Notes: generated by a model from the sequence alone, not told the origin. Shown: positions 16,472 to 26,019, numbered from the stretch's first letter. The stretch: 64,000 bases of DNA from an uncultured Bacteroidales bacterium (GCA_902763865.1 CACWTR010000005.1:1-64000), one strand, 5' to 3'. Program-made: numbers and translations.

Positions 16472-18088
16472 ATGCGTCGTTATACATTATATATATTATC
16501 AGTTCTGTTCTTGTCTGCTTGCAGCCGGAAGGCCGAGGTGCCGGACCGCTTTACTGAGGCAGATGTCCCGGCTTCTATCTATCCCGACTACCAGGATGTC
16601 GTCGTGCCTCCCAACATTGCTCCGCTCAACTTCATCGTGAGCGATTCGTCGGCCACGTCTTTTGTCGTCCAGTTGCAGGGTGGGGGACAGGAGCTGCTTG
16701 CCGCTGCCGCTGCGAACGGTACGGTGCAGATGGACACCACCCGCTGGCGGGCACTCCTGCTGGCGAGCAAGGGCGCCGAAGTCTCGGTCAGCGTCTATGC
16801 CAGGCACGCCGAGGGCTGGGTGCGCTTCAAGCCCCACAAGTTTGGTGTTGCCGAGGAGCCTATCGATGCCTTCCTCAGCTACCGCCTCATCGAGCCCGGC
16901 TATGAGCTCTATCGTCAGCTGGGCATCTACCAGCGCAACCTGACGACCTTCGACGAGGTGCCCGTCTATGAGAACAACCGCGAGTACAACGACGCCGACA
17001 ACCACTGCGTCAACTGCCACAACTTCCGCATGGGCAGCACGGAGAGCATGCTCTTCCACGTACGCGCCAACCACGGAGGAACCGTCATCGTGCAGAACGG
17101 CAAGGCGCATAAGGTGCAGCTCAAGGACAGCACCATCATCACGAGTGCTGTCTATCCCTCCTGGCACCCTACCGAGAACCTCGTGGCCTTCTCGACCAAC
17201 AAGACGGGCCAGGCCTTCCATCTCTTCTATCCGGAAGCCATCGAGGTCATGGACGAGCGCAGCGACCTGTTGCTCTACGACGTCACGAAGAACGAGGTGA
17301 GCCACATCATCCGCACTGCCGACGACCTGGAGACCTTCCCCTGCTGGTCGCCCGACGGACGTACGCTCTACTACTGTTCCGCCAACCCCAGTCGCTTCAT
17401 CGACCCGACGGCCCCCGACAGCGTTGTCAACCAGTACATCCTTGCCAACTACGACAGCATCCGCTACAACCTGATGTCCATTCCCTTCGAGCCGCAGACG
17501 CGCAGCTTCGGGCGGCCTCGCCTGGAGGTGGAAGCCGAGTCGGAAGGCAAGAGCATCAGCGTGCCGCGCGTCTCGCCCGACGGACGCTATGTCCTCTACA
17601 CGAAGGGCGACTACGGGCAGTTCCACATCTGGCACAAGTCGAGCGACCTCTGGGTGAAAGACTTGCAGACGGACAGCTGTTATGCACTCACCGAGGCCAA
17701 CTCCCCCGACGTCGATAGCTTCCATTCCTGGAGCAGCAACGGGAGGTGGTTCGTCTTCAGCAGCCGCCGCATGGACGGTAACTACACGCGTCCCTTCATA
17801 GCCTATTTCGACAGGCAGGGCCGTGCGCACAAGCCCTTCGTCCTGCCGCAGGAGGATCCCGAGTGGAACATCCTGCTGCTGAAGAGCTACAACGTGCCCG
17901 AGCTGAGTCGCGATGCCGTCTCCATCTCCATGCAGGACCTGCACCAATGCATCTACGAGACCGAAGGCGAGAATGCCACCTACAAACCCAACCCGACGGC
18001 CATCGTTGTCCTCGACGGCAGGACGGGTGCATCCCCTAAGTCAAATACGGACGGGCAGACAGGAGCCAGTCCCAAGAAAACCGAATGA
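16472..18088 (+). CDS. Lipoprotein with PD40/TolB-like propeller and one CXXCH heme motif
   Basis: 538 residues. The signal ends in a lipobox (VLFLSAC, Cys17), so the protein is lipid-anchored. At residues 179-183 there is CVNCH, a c-type heme attachment motif, followed by NFRMGSTESMLFHVR. The C-terminal two thirds contain PD40/WD40-like blades such as YPSWHPTENLVAFSTNK, FPCWSPDGRTLYYCS and PRVSPDGRYVLYT, typical of TolB-like beta-propellers. A single heme motif with a propeller suggests a periplasmic electron carrier or sensor, but this is inference. The C-terminal residues after about 515 are a low-complexity repeat (GASPKS, GASPKK). It overlaps the next gene by ATGA. Confidence 0.8.
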   Translation: MRRYTLYILSVLFLSACSRKAEVPDRFTEADVPASIYPDYQDVVVPPNIAPLNFIVSDSSATSFVVQLQGGGQELLAAAAANGTVQMDTTRWRALLLASKGAEVSVSVYARHAEGWVRFKPHKFGVAEEPIDAFLSYRLIEPGYELYRQLGIYQRNLTTFDEVPVYENNREYNDADNHCVNCHNFRMGSTESMLFHVRANHGGTVIVQNGKAHKVQLKDSTIITSAVYPSWHPTENLVAFSTNKTGQAFHLFYPEAIEVMDERSDLLLYDVTKNEVSHIIRTADDLETFPCWSPDGRTLYYCSANPSRFIDPTAPDSVVNQYILANYDSIRYNLMSIPFEPQTRSFGRPRLEVEAESEGKSISVPRVSPDGRYVLYTKGDYGQFHIWHKSSDLWVKDLQTDSCYALTEANSPDVDSFHSWSSNGRWFVFSSRRMDGNYTRPFIAYFDRQGRAHKPFVLPQEDPEWNILLLKSYNVPELSRDAVSISMQDLHQCIYETEGENATYKPNPTAIVVLDGRTGASPKSNTDGQTGASPKKTE

Positions 18089-19539
18089 ACATGACACGCC
18101 ACATCTTTTCCCTCCTCCTCCTTTCCCTGCTCTCTGTGCCTACGTTAGCAAAGCGGGTGGAAATCTACACGACGACAGCCGACGGCCAGAAGCAACTTGA
18201 GCACACCACCGCGGTGAGCGGATGCAGCCAGTCGCCGTGCCACATTGCCCTCGTGCCCGCTACGGCCTATCAGGAGATGGACGGCTTCGGCTATGCCATC
18301 ACCTACAGCGCTGCCTACAACCTGCTGAAGATGGACCCTGCCGACCGCCATGCCTTCCTCGTCCGCACCTATTCCCCCACCAAGGGCTACGGCATCAGCT
18401 ATGCCCGCATCAGCATCGGCTGCTCCGACTTCTCCAGCACCGAGTACTCGCTCTGCGACAAGCCGGGCCTCGAAAACTTCCGCCTCCATACGGACGAGAC
18501 GCAGTACGTCATCCCCATCCTCAAGGAGATACTGGCCATCAACCCCGACCTGAAGATAATGGCAGCGCCCTGGACCTGCCCCAAGTGGATGAAGGTGAAG
18601 AGCCTGACGGACCGTGTGGGCTACGACTCCTGGACAGCCGGCTCGCTCAACCCCGTCCACTACCAGACGTATGCCGACTACTTTGTGCGCTTCGTGCAGG
18701 CATTCGCCGCCGAGGGCATCCCCGTCTATGCCGTCACACCACAGAATGAACCGCTCAACCGGGGCAACTGCGCCAGCCTCTACATGCCCTGGGCAGAGGA
18801 GGCAGCCTTCGTGAACCACCTCGCCACCGCCTTCGCGCGGGCCGGCATCAAGACGAAAATCTACTGCTTCGACCACAACTACAACTACGACAACATTGCC
18901 GACCAGCAGGACTATCCCGTCAACTTCTTTGCCGCACTCGACCCCGACATGGAGGGGCGCGAGCTGGTTGTGGGCTCTGCCTGGCACGACTACGGAGGCA
19001 ACGTAGCCGAGCTGGACGACATCAACAGCAAGGCTCCCGACAAGGAAGTCATCTTCACCGAGACCAGCATCGGCACCTGGAACGACGGGCGCAACCTCTC
19101 CAAGCGCCTGTTGGCCGACATGCAGAACCTGGTCTATAACACCGTGACGCGGCGCAGCAAGGCCGTCATGGTCTGGAACTTCATGCTCGACCTCAACCGC
19201 GGCCCCAACCTCGACGGCGGCTGCCAGACCTGCTTCGGAGCAGTCGATATCGACCAGAACGACTACCGCACCCTCTCCTTCAACTCGCACTACTTCGTCA
19301 TGGCGCACGCCAGCCTGGCCGCACAGCCCGGCGCCCGGCGCATCGAGGTCAGCATGCCGGGCACGGCGCAGGACATCGGTTGCGTGGCCTTCCGTAACCC
19401 CGACGGCAGCTACGGAGCAGTCCTCATCAACCAAGGCAGCGCCGACCAGCAAGTCTCGATTGGCGTCACCGAGAAACCCGTGGCCCGTGTCACGGTGCCA
19501 GCACGGAGCATCGTCACCGTCACGAGGATAGCCGGATAA
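18085..19539 (+). CDS. Glycoside hydrolase family 30
   Basis: Secreted beta-glycosidase of the GH30 type (glucosylceramidase, beta-glucosidase or xylanase-like). The 484-residue protein has a short signal peptide (to about LAK at residue 23). Catalytic residues are visible: acid/base E222 in VTPQNEP and nucleophile E326 in IFTETSIG. Other GH30 segments include GFGYAITYSAAY, SYARISIGCSDF and APWTCPKWMK. The C-terminal beta-sandwich of the family ends the protein. Its start overlaps the preceding gene's stop by four bases, so it belongs to the same transcript as the M60 peptidase. The shared operon suggests coordinated breakdown of one glycoconjugate; the substrate is unknown. Confidence 0.92.
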   Translation: MNMTRHIFSLLLLSLLSVPTLAKRVEIYTTTADGQKQLEHTTAVSGCSQSPCHIALVPATAYQEMDGFGYAITYSAAYNLLKMDPADRHAFLVRTYSPTKGYGISYARISIGCSDFSSTEYSLCDKPGLENFRLHTDETQYVIPILKEILAINPDLKIMAAPWTCPKWMKVKSLTDRVGYDSWTAGSLNPVHYQTYADYFVRFVQAFAAEGIPVYAVTPQNEPLNRGNCASLYMPWAEEAAFVNHLATAFARAGIKTKIYCFDHNYNYDNIADQQDYPVNFFAALDPDMEGRELVVGSAWHDYGGNVAELDDINSKAPDKEVIFTETSIGTWNDGRNLSKRLLADMQNLVYNTVTRRSKAVMVWNFMLDLNRGPNLDGGCQTCFGAVDIDQNDYRTLSFNSHYFVMAHASLAAQPGARRIEVSMPGTAQDIGCVAFRNPDGSYGAVLINQGSADQQVSIGVTEKPVARVTVPARSIVTVTRIAG

Positions 19540-19600
19540 ATCTTTACACCAAATTCCCTCGCAACACGTCGTGCGGAGAAACACCTCCCGACTTTATGCT

Positions 19601-19642
19601 CATAAGGACGCGTCGTGTTGGCCATAAGCTCACGTCCTTATG
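19601..19642. repeat. Intergenic inverted repeat CATAAGGACG / CGTCCTTATG
   Basis: Ten-base perfect arms at 19601-19610 and 19633-19642 enclose 22 bp containing CGTCGTGTTGGCC. This is the main structure in the 490-bp gap between GH30 and mntA. The rest of the gap shows no gene or tRNA that I can support, apart from the promoter at 19983. Confidence 0.6.
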
Positions 19643-19982
19643 ACCGACACGATGCGTTCTTTTTGTCGAAGTTCCGCAGTCCTTTCTGCCCGAAACCATG
19701 CTCCGTTTTGCAATTCAATGCATCCGGCCAGCACTATCTTCACCTTGGCCTCGTTTTTGCCTCGTTGCAACCCCCTGATATCCACCTGTCCTTCGATTTG
19801 AGCCCACTTTTCCCGCCCCACCTGCCCAAGTGCCACCCGATCAAAAAACAAGCCTCAGAAGCGGTCCCTGTGCGAAAACTTCTGACAACTCAAAGCCCAT
19901 TCCGGAATTTCTCCGAAAAGTCTTTTTATCATCCGAAACTCATTTTTTCTCCTTTTCCCTTTGCTCATATCGGATAAATCGC

Positions 19983-19990
19983 TATCTTTG
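19983..19990 (+). promoter_or_regulatory. Promoter of mntA-hepT, -7 box TATCTTTG
   Basis: Exact TATCTTTG match, 38 bp before the mntA start codon. Confidence 0.6.
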
Positions 19991-20028
19991 CAACAGGATT
20001 GACCGGCATCGGCTAATACGGCGACAGC

Positions 20029-20325
20029 ATGAATAAAGAAGCAATGACAAAGAAGATAGCTGAGTACTTCAAGACGCAACCCGTCCTGAAGGCCTGGCTC
20101 TTTGGCTCCTATTCCCGTGGCGAAGAGAGGCCGGACAGCGATGTGGATATCCTTGTGGCTCTGGATTACAGTGAGCCAATCGGCTTACGATTTTTCGGAA
20201 TGTGGGGTGATTTGGAAAGGCTTTTGAAAAAAGACGTTGACTTGGTGTCGGAGGGTTCGCTTATGCCTTATGCAGAAGAGGATGCCAGCAAAGACAGAAT
20301 CCTAATTTATGAGAGAAGCAATTAG
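20029..20325 (+). CDS. mntA: MntA-type minimal nucleotidyltransferase antitoxin
   Basis: 98-residue nucleotidyltransferase that in known pairs neutralises HepT by adding AMP to a tyrosine. The family motif GSx10DxD is complete: G26-S27, ten residues, then D38-V39-D40 (FGSYSRGEERPDSDVDIL). The downstream partner gene overlaps its 3' end by 17 bp, so they are translated together. The pair is AT-richer than the surrounding secreted-protein genes, which suggests acquisition by transfer. It is driven by a TATCTTTG promoter at 19983. Confidence 0.9.
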   Translation: MNKEAMTKKIAEYFKTQPVLKAWLFGSYSRGEERPDSDVDILVALDYSEPIGLRFFGMWGDLERLLKKDVDLVSEGSLMPYAEEDASKDRILIYERSN

Positions 20326-20689
20326 AGATAGAGAAAGACTACTCCATATCATCAATGCCATTGATACTATATTGGATAGAGTAGAGGGAATGACATTCGA
20401 AGCGCTAAAGGCAGATAGAATAGTCTTTGGTGGTATTGCATATTATACAATGATAATAGGAGAGGCCTCCTATAAACTTACTCGGAATTTCATCGAAAAG
20501 CATCCTGATATCCCATGGCAAAGTATTGCAGACATGCGTCATCACATAGTACATGGATATTATCAAATCGATGTTCGGATTCTATGGAATGTCATACAAA
20601 ATGACCTGCGTCCCCTCAAATCCGAAATAGAGAAAATTATCGCTGAAACCAACTGGAAAGAATGGGAGCAGGCAGGCACGGTCAGGTGA
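20309..20689 (+). CDS. hepT: HepT-like HEPN toxin (DUF86)
   Basis: 126-residue HEPN-fold ribonuclease toxin of a MntA-HepT pair. The active-site motif RX4HXY is intact: R77, H82 and Y84 in MRHHIVHGYYQID. In studied systems the tyrosine is the residue modified by MntA and Arg/His form the RNase site. It starts inside the end of mntA. All key residues are present on both sides, so the pair is probably functional. Confidence 0.9.
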   Translation: MREAIRDRERLLHIINAIDTILDRVEGMTFEALKADRIVFGGIAYYTMIIGEASYKLTRNFIEKHPDIPWQSIADMRHHIVHGYYQIDVRILWNVIQNDLRPLKSEIEKIIAETNWKEWEQAGTVR

Positions 20690-20748
20690 CGTCATACTCT
20701 TGACCGTAAGGTACTAGTGCCCCATCGTGCCTGCTGCCGGTTCTTGCA

Positions 20749-22563
20749 TCACCGTACCATGACTTTCCTGTTTCCTCTGATGTAGAGTCCCGGGTGCAGC
20801 CGGCTGTTTGTAATCCGGCGGCCCTGAAGGTCGTAGATACGTGGTATCCCCTGCTCCTTGTTCCCTTCCGGCAGGGAGATTCCGTCGTCGCCGCCAAGTC
20901 GCATCTCTGCTGCATTCAGTACGTAGTTGTCGTAGGGATTGTCGCGGTTCACCTTGTGGATGAATGCCACGAGGCGACGGGCAGTCCCGCCGAATCCCAC
21001 CTTTTCGGTCATGGGATAGTCGATGCTGTACGTTCCGCCAGCTTCCGTGGTGAGCAGGTCGCCGATGGCTTCCGCGGTGAAGTGGTGGAGGATGACACCA
21101 TTGTGGCGGAACACGTCCTGCAGGTCGGCGGGAGCATCGGGGTCGTTCATGCCCAGTTGCGGATAGGCGGCGGTGGAGATGCCGTCCTCTATCAGGTAGC
21201 ACGACAGGTAGAGCGGTGTGCCCACCAGGTCGCGTGCCACGCGTCCGCTGACGGTTACGCGGCTGCCGTCGCATCCGATGTTCACCTCGGCCATGGCAGG
21301 CATGTCAGCAGCCAGCGCCAGTGCCTGTCTGTAAGGCTCGGGCGACATGTCGCGCACGCCTTGAATGATTTGGGTTTCTCCCTCCAGAATGGCACGGTTG
21401 TACATGATGGCGGGATTGTATTCGTTCTCATATCCGCCAAAGACGTAAAGGATTTCGCGGTCAGGCTGCGTGGTGAACACGTCCTCGTAGAAACCGGAGT
21501 GGTGCGCCACATAGATGTAGCTGCCGTCGTAGTCCTCAAGGGCTTTTTCGAGGAAGTAGGCCATCTGGGGGCAGTTGACGCAACGCTGGCTGGTGAATTC
21601 CTCGATGAGGGGCGTGCGGATGAAATTGTCGTAGGTGACGTAGAGACTGGAGATGCCCGGGCGTCCCGGCTGAGCCTCTTCCCCGTTCATGCGGGTGACG
21701 ATGGCTGTCCATCTGGCCGTGGTGCTCTCGGTGGCACCGGCGCGCAGCTGTTCGCTGACGATGGTGCTGCCGTAGGCGGGCAAGGGCTCGGGCAGGTTGA
21801 TGGTGCGAAGGGTGGGGGAGGCGGCTCCCTCGCCTTGCATGGCTATCTCAATGCTGCGGACGGGGGCATCGGTGAAGTTGTGGATGTAGAGCCCGCCCTC
21901 GAAGTCGCGCTTCGGAGCCACCGTCTGGGGGTGCGTCGTGTTCAGGGCGTAGGCGGTACGCTCGAAGCTGGGGGCGGCTTCCTCTTCCAGAAGGGCCAGA
22001 ATCAGGGGAGTGCCGCGGTCGGCGTATTCCTCCCATTTCTTCTTGTTCAGGTTCACATAGCACGACTGTGGCACGCATGCCGCCGTGAAGACCACGGCGG
22101 GGTAGGGAGTGCCGATGGTCTCGTAGGCCTGAAGACCGAGGAAGAGCGGCTGGTCGCCGATGCTGACGGGTTCATCGAACAGGACATCGTTCCAGCCCGG
22201 AGCGAAGTCGGCATATTGCGTCCGGATGATGGCGGAGACGGAGCCTTGGCTGGCGAGCACTGCGGAGCGCTTCTGGCGAGCCTGACTGTAGGCGGCACGC
22301 AGATAGCAGCGCACGCCCACAATCTTCCGGCCTTTCATGCGGGCTATGGCTGGGTCTGCCGTCGGGTCGAAGCACGTCATGACCTGAACGTACTCGTTGA
22401 TGCCGCCTCCAAGTCCCGCTATCTCCCCGTCGGCGACGCTGGCAGGCGCGTACCCGTAGGGGACTTGCGCAAAGGCGCAGCCGCCGACGGACAGTCGGGA
22501 GTCCGGAGCCGGCGGCAAGACTGCGCAGAGGAGCAGGACGATGGCAGATGCGAGACGCTTCAT
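20749..22563 (-). CDS. Omp28-like secreted protein with CxxC and sorting tail
   Basis: 604 residues, signal peptide at the N-terminus (MKRLASAIVLLLCAVL). The middle of the protein has a thioredoxin-like segment LIEEFTSQRCVNCPQMAYFL, with the CxxC pair at C328 and C331, as in Omp28-related outer membrane proteins. The N-terminal 300 residues look like beta-sandwich domains. The C-terminus ends IYDLQGRRITNSRLHPGLYI then RGNRKVMVR, a sorting-like tail. Its ATG overlaps the stop of the preceding gene by four bases (ATGA), so the two paralogues are translated as a pair. Role unknown; redox activity is possible given the CxxC (inference). Confidence 0.8.
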   Translation of the reverse strand: MKRLASAIVLLLCAVLPPAPDSRLSVGGCAFAQVPYGYAPASVADGEIAGLGGGINEYVQVMTCFDPTADPAIARMKGRKIVGVRCYLRAAYSQARQKRSAVLASQGSVSAIIRTQYADFAPGWNDVLFDEPVSIGDQPLFLGLQAYETIGTPYPAVVFTAACVPQSCYVNLNKKKWEEYADRGTPLILALLEEEAAPSFERTAYALNTTHPQTVAPKRDFEGGLYIHNFTDAPVRSIEIAMQGEGAASPTLRTINLPEPLPAYGSTIVSEQLRAGATESTTARWTAIVTRMNGEEAQPGRPGISSLYVTYDNFIRTPLIEEFTSQRCVNCPQMAYFLEKALEDYDGSYIYVAHHSGFYEDVFTTQPDREILYVFGGYENEYNPAIMYNRAILEGETQIIQGVRDMSPEPYRQALALAADMPAMAEVNIGCDGSRVTVSGRVARDLVGTPLYLSCYLIEDGISTAAYPQLGMNDPDAPADLQDVFRHNGVILHHFTAEAIGDLLTTEAGGTYSIDYPMTEKVGFGGTARRLVAFIHKVNRDNPYDNYVLNAAEMRLGGDDGISLPEGNKEQGIPRIYDLQGRRITNSRLHPGLYIRGNRKVMVR

Positions 22564-24404
22564 TTCCTTACGAGTTTCTTGCCGCCCACGACGTAGATAC
22601 CCTTTCGGAGCGGCGAAAGTACCTGCCTGCCGCTCAGGTCATAGACAGCACGACCCGCCTGCGACTCCTCCCTGAGCGTTTCGCCGATGCCGGTGGCCGG
22701 GGAGATGTCGCCCACTGCTGTGTTGAAGACGTGCATGCGGCGTCCGCCCAGCCCTCCGGCGCGGTGGACGATGCCGACAAGGTAGAGGTTCTCGGCGTTC
22801 CACATCGGATCCAGCAGGGTCTGCACTGTCTCTCCGATGGTGCCGCCGCTTTCGATGGGCAAACCATCGGGTGGGGTCATGATTTCGCGGATGACGTTGG
22901 GGTGCGTGAACATGCCGGCGTACTCCTCCTTCTCATCCTCCGTCCAGAAGAGCTGGCTGTCGCTCTCTACATCGCGTTCCATCAGATAGACGCTCAGTCG
23001 CAGTTTCTCGTCCCCAGGCATGATGTCGGGAGCCACGTCGCCTTCCACCTCAACGGTCAGTGTCTCGTGGTCGGCAGCCAGTGTCCCGCCTAAGGACAGG
23101 CTGACGAATGTGGGGCGTCTGGCTGCTGCGTCGAACACTCCCTGTGCATCGATGGAGCGCGTCAGTACGTCGAACATCGGTGTGGATGTAGTAGCCATCT
23201 GGTAAAGGATGTTCTCCGTAGCCATCGCACGATCTACACTCATTGCGGGGATGCTCACCTTGGACGAGTCGCCGCTGCAGAGCTGTACGGCAAGGGCAGT
23301 GGCATCGTCGTCGCCCGTCATGAACTGGTCGTCGAGGTGCTGGCAAACGAAGGTGATGGAGTTGGCCTTACGGGTAACAGGGTCCTGAATGTAGTCGGTG
23401 AAGTAGCGGGCCGAGCGGTAATTGTTCTCAGACTCGAAGTACTCCACCAGCGGGCGGCGCGAGTACTGAGCTGCCACACTGCGGGGAATGCCAATCATGT
23501 TCAGGGTGCGGACGACGGGGTTGGCAACCTCCTTGCCGTTCACTTTGCTGATGCTCAGTTCCAGGTCGCCCGAATGGAAGCAGTAGATGGGAGCAAGGAA
23601 TATCTTGCTTGTAGCTCCCGAAGCGATGCTCGCCGTAATGGTCTTGCTCCATGACTGGTCGCCCTGGCGGGACGTCACCTCGATGTTGTTGATTTTCTGC
23701 GACCCCATGTTCTTGATGCGCATGATGACATCGCCTGCTTCTTCCGTGAACTGCACACCGTTGTCGGTCAGCAGGTTGATGGCTGGCACGTAGTTGAACG
23801 TTCCCTTGGAGTCCCGGATGATGAGCAGGATGGGCAGTATGCCCCTGTCGTTCATGTCCGCCCAGAGTGGGTTGCCGTCCGCGTCGTTGTCTCCTTCCAC
23901 CCACAGGAAACAGCTGTTGGGCGTGCCCTTCGGGTAGAGCATCGGGATGGCGCAGACGTTCTTCTTCAGGGAGGTGGTGAAGCCCACTATCAGCTGGTCG
24001 AGGTCCTCGGTAATCTCGTAGGAGGTCATCGTCATGTCGTTCCAGCCCGGATAGGGGTCGCTGTAGCTGTAGCGCACACTTTTCTTGCCGGAGGAGAGGT
24101 TCTCGCCGTTGAAGTCCTTGCGCACGAATCCCTCGTATAGACCTGTCTGTGTAGAGGTGTCCCATCCGACGCGCATTCCCGCGATGGTACCTCCTACATA
24201 GGGGGCAAGCATGTCCTTGGTGAGCCGAATGGCACAACCCACCTTGGCATCGAACTGCAGGGACAGCCCGTCGTATTCCCATATCTGGTCTTCGTACTTG
24301 GCATAGCCCACATACACTTTGCCGGAAGTGTTTTGTGCCAGGCCGTGCAGGTTGCCCGCAACGAGCAGGCTCAGTAATAAGAGGTAGGAGCAAATGTGTT
24401 TCAT
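22560..24404 (-). CDS. Omp28-like secreted paralogue lacking the CxxC
   Basis: 614 residues from the ATG giving MKHICSYLLLLSLLVAGNLH, a signal peptide; the longer frame to 24524 has no coding character. The order of blocks mirrors the next gene: a carbohydrate-binding-like N-terminus with PGWNDMTMTS (compare PGWNDVLFDE in the neighbour), then a segment RRPLVEYFESENNYRSARYF in the place where the neighbour has its CxxC. Here both cysteines are missing. The end is VYDLSGRQVLSPLRKGIYVV then GGKKLVRK, the same tail type. It is the upstream member of a translationally coupled pair. It may have kept structure but lost redox chemistry. Confidence 0.75.
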   Translation of the reverse strand: MKHICSYLLLLSLLVAGNLHGLAQNTSGKVYVGYAKYEDQIWEYDGLSLQFDAKVGCAIRLTKDMLAPYVGGTIAGMRVGWDTSTQTGLYEGFVRKDFNGENLSSGKKSVRYSYSDPYPGWNDMTMTSYEITEDLDQLIVGFTTSLKKNVCAIPMLYPKGTPNSCFLWVEGDNDADGNPLWADMNDRGILPILLIIRDSKGTFNYVPAINLLTDNGVQFTEEAGDVIMRIKNMGSQKINNIEVTSRQGDQSWSKTITASIASGATSKIFLAPIYCFHSGDLELSISKVNGKEVANPVVRTLNMIGIPRSVAAQYSRRPLVEYFESENNYRSARYFTDYIQDPVTRKANSITFVCQHLDDQFMTGDDDATALAVQLCSGDSSKVSIPAMSVDRAMATENILYQMATTSTPMFDVLTRSIDAQGVFDAAARRPTFVSLSLGGTLAADHETLTVEVEGDVAPDIMPGDEKLRLSVYLMERDVESDSQLFWTEDEKEEYAGMFTHPNVIREIMTPPDGLPIESGGTIGETVQTLLDPMWNAENLYLVGIVHRAGGLGGRRMHVFNTAVGDISPATGIGETLREESQAGRAVYDLSGRQVLSPLRKGIYVVGGKKLVRK

Positions 24405-24426
24405 ATCAGTTTGTGTTTTGCGTGGT

Positions 24427-26016
24427 TTATTTACATTCAGCGGCTTTCTGCTCGACGGGGAGGCAGGCCTTGTAGGTCTCGATGTACTTGTTGAAGCCGG
24501 CCACGTCCTCTTCCGTGGGAGCAATGCTCACGCCGGTGTTGCCGGCGAAGACTATCTCCTCGAGGTAATCGGCCAGGGAGAGATGTCCCGGGTTGTTCAC
24601 CATGTAGCCGGCCAGCAGGGCGATACCCCAGGCACCGCCTTCTCCGGCAGTCTCCATCACGGAGATAGGAGAGCCCAGAGCTGCAGCCAGCATGCGCTGA
24701 CCTACGCCTGCGGTCTTGAAGTAGCCGCCGTGACCGGTAATGCGATCTACACGGACGTTCTCCTCCTTCAGCAGGATGTCGTTGCCAAACTTCAGCACGG
24801 CGATAGCACCATAGAGGTGTGCACGCATGAAGTTGGCCAGGTTGAACTTGTCGCCCGCTGAACGCAGGAACATGGGGCGTCCTTCCTGCAGACCCGTTAC
24901 GGGCTCACCGCTCACGTAGTTATAGGCCATCAGCCCGCCGCAGTCGGCATCGCCCTCCAGGGCCTTGTTGAACAGTCCCGCATAGAGCTTGTTCATATCC
25001 ACGGGCACGCCCAGCAGCTGCTGGAACTCCTTGAAGAGGCCTACCCAGGCGTTGATGTCGGAGGTGCAGTTGTTGCAATGCACCATAGCCACGAGGCTGC
25101 CGTCGGGTGTCGTCACCAGGTCGATGGGCTCGTATGGCTTGCTCAACGGCTTCTCCAGCACAATCATCGAGAACGAGGACGTGCCGGCGCTCACGTTGCC
25201 TGTACGCTGCTTCACGGCATTGGTGGCGACCATGCCGGTGCCGGCATCGCCCTCTGGAGGACAGACGGGGATGCCTGCCTTCAGGTGTCCGGAGGTGTCG
25301 AGCATCCTGGCACCTTCGGGTGTGAGGAATCCGGCCTGCTCGCCTGCATTGAGGCACTCCGGCAGGATGTCGAGCAGCTTCCAGGAGAAACCCTTTGGCG
25401 CAACGAGCTCGTCGAATTTGCGCACCATCCCGGCATCGTAGGTCTTCGTGCTTGGGTCTATGGGAATCATGCCTGATGCATCGCCTACGCCCAGCACGAA
25501 CTTGCCCGTCACTTGCCAGTGGACATACCCGGCCAGGGTCGTCAGGTACTTGATGTTGCCTACGTGTTCTTCTCCCTCGAGGATGCATTCATAGAGATGG
25601 CTGATGCTCCAGCGCAGGGGAATGTTGTAGTTGAAGAGCTTCGAGAGCTCGGCAGCGGCCTTGCCCGTGTTGGTGTTGCGCCACGTGCGGAAGGGCACAA
25701 GTATCTGCTGCTTTTCGTCGAAGGCCATGTAGCCGTGCATCATGGCCGAGAAGCCGATGGCAGCCAGTGACTCTATCTCGCAGCCATACTGCTTCTGCAC
25801 ATCCCTCCGCAGGTCGGCATAGCAGTCCTGCAGACCATGCCAGACGGCCTCCGTGCTATAGGTCCACAGACCATCTACCAACTGGTTCTCCCATTCGTGG
25901 GAACCTTGTGCTATAGGCTTGTTCTCCTCGTCGATGAGCACAGCCTTGATGCGGGTAGAGCCAAACTCGATACCGAGAATGGCTTTACCGGCTTCTATTG
26001 TCTGTCTTGCAGTCAT
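24427..26016 (-). CDS. araB: FGGY-family L-ribulokinase
   Basis: Phosphorylates L-ribulose in arabinose catabolism. The 529-residue protein is an FGGY carbohydrate kinase: N-terminal ILGIEFGSTRIKAVLIDE is the phosphate-binding loop, and GNVSAGTSSFSMIV and the C-terminal ETAGEGGAWGIALLAGY fit the second lobe. It is not the classical AraB sequence type of enterobacteria; the assignment comes from its place directly behind araA (3-bp gap) and araD, as in Bacteroides. It is the last gene of the minus-strand operon, and the next gene downstream starts 22 bp away on the opposite side of its stop. Confidence 0.88.
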   Translation of the reverse strand: MTARQTIEAGKAILGIEFGSTRIKAVLIDEENKPIAQGSHEWENQLVDGLWTYSTEAVWHGLQDCYADLRRDVQKQYGCEIESLAAIGFSAMMHGYMAFDEKQQILVPFRTWRNTNTGKAAAELSKLFNYNIPLRWSISHLYECILEGEEHVGNIKYLTTLAGYVHWQVTGKFVLGVGDASGMIPIDPSTKTYDAGMVRKFDELVAPKGFSWKLLDILPECLNAGEQAGFLTPEGARMLDTSGHLKAGIPVCPPEGDAGTGMVATNAVKQRTGNVSAGTSSFSMIVLEKPLSKPYEPIDLVTTPDGSLVAMVHCNNCTSDINAWVGLFKEFQQLLGVPVDMNKLYAGLFNKALEGDADCGGLMAYNYVSGEPVTGLQEGRPMFLRSAGDKFNLANFMRAHLYGAIAVLKFGNDILLKEENVRVDRITGHGGYFKTAGVGQRMLAAALGSPISVMETAGEGGAWGIALLAGYMVNNPGHLSLADYLEEIVFAGNTGVSIAPTEEDVAGFNKYIETYKACLPVEQKAAECK

Positions 26017-26019
26017 GTC

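Noticed and set aside
19518..19900. A third copy of the 377-bp intergenic repeat
   Set aside because: GATTTGAGCC and GGCC occur at similar spacing, but other landmarks are inverted or missing and the expected left end would fall inside the GH30 gene. I regard it as shared short words only.
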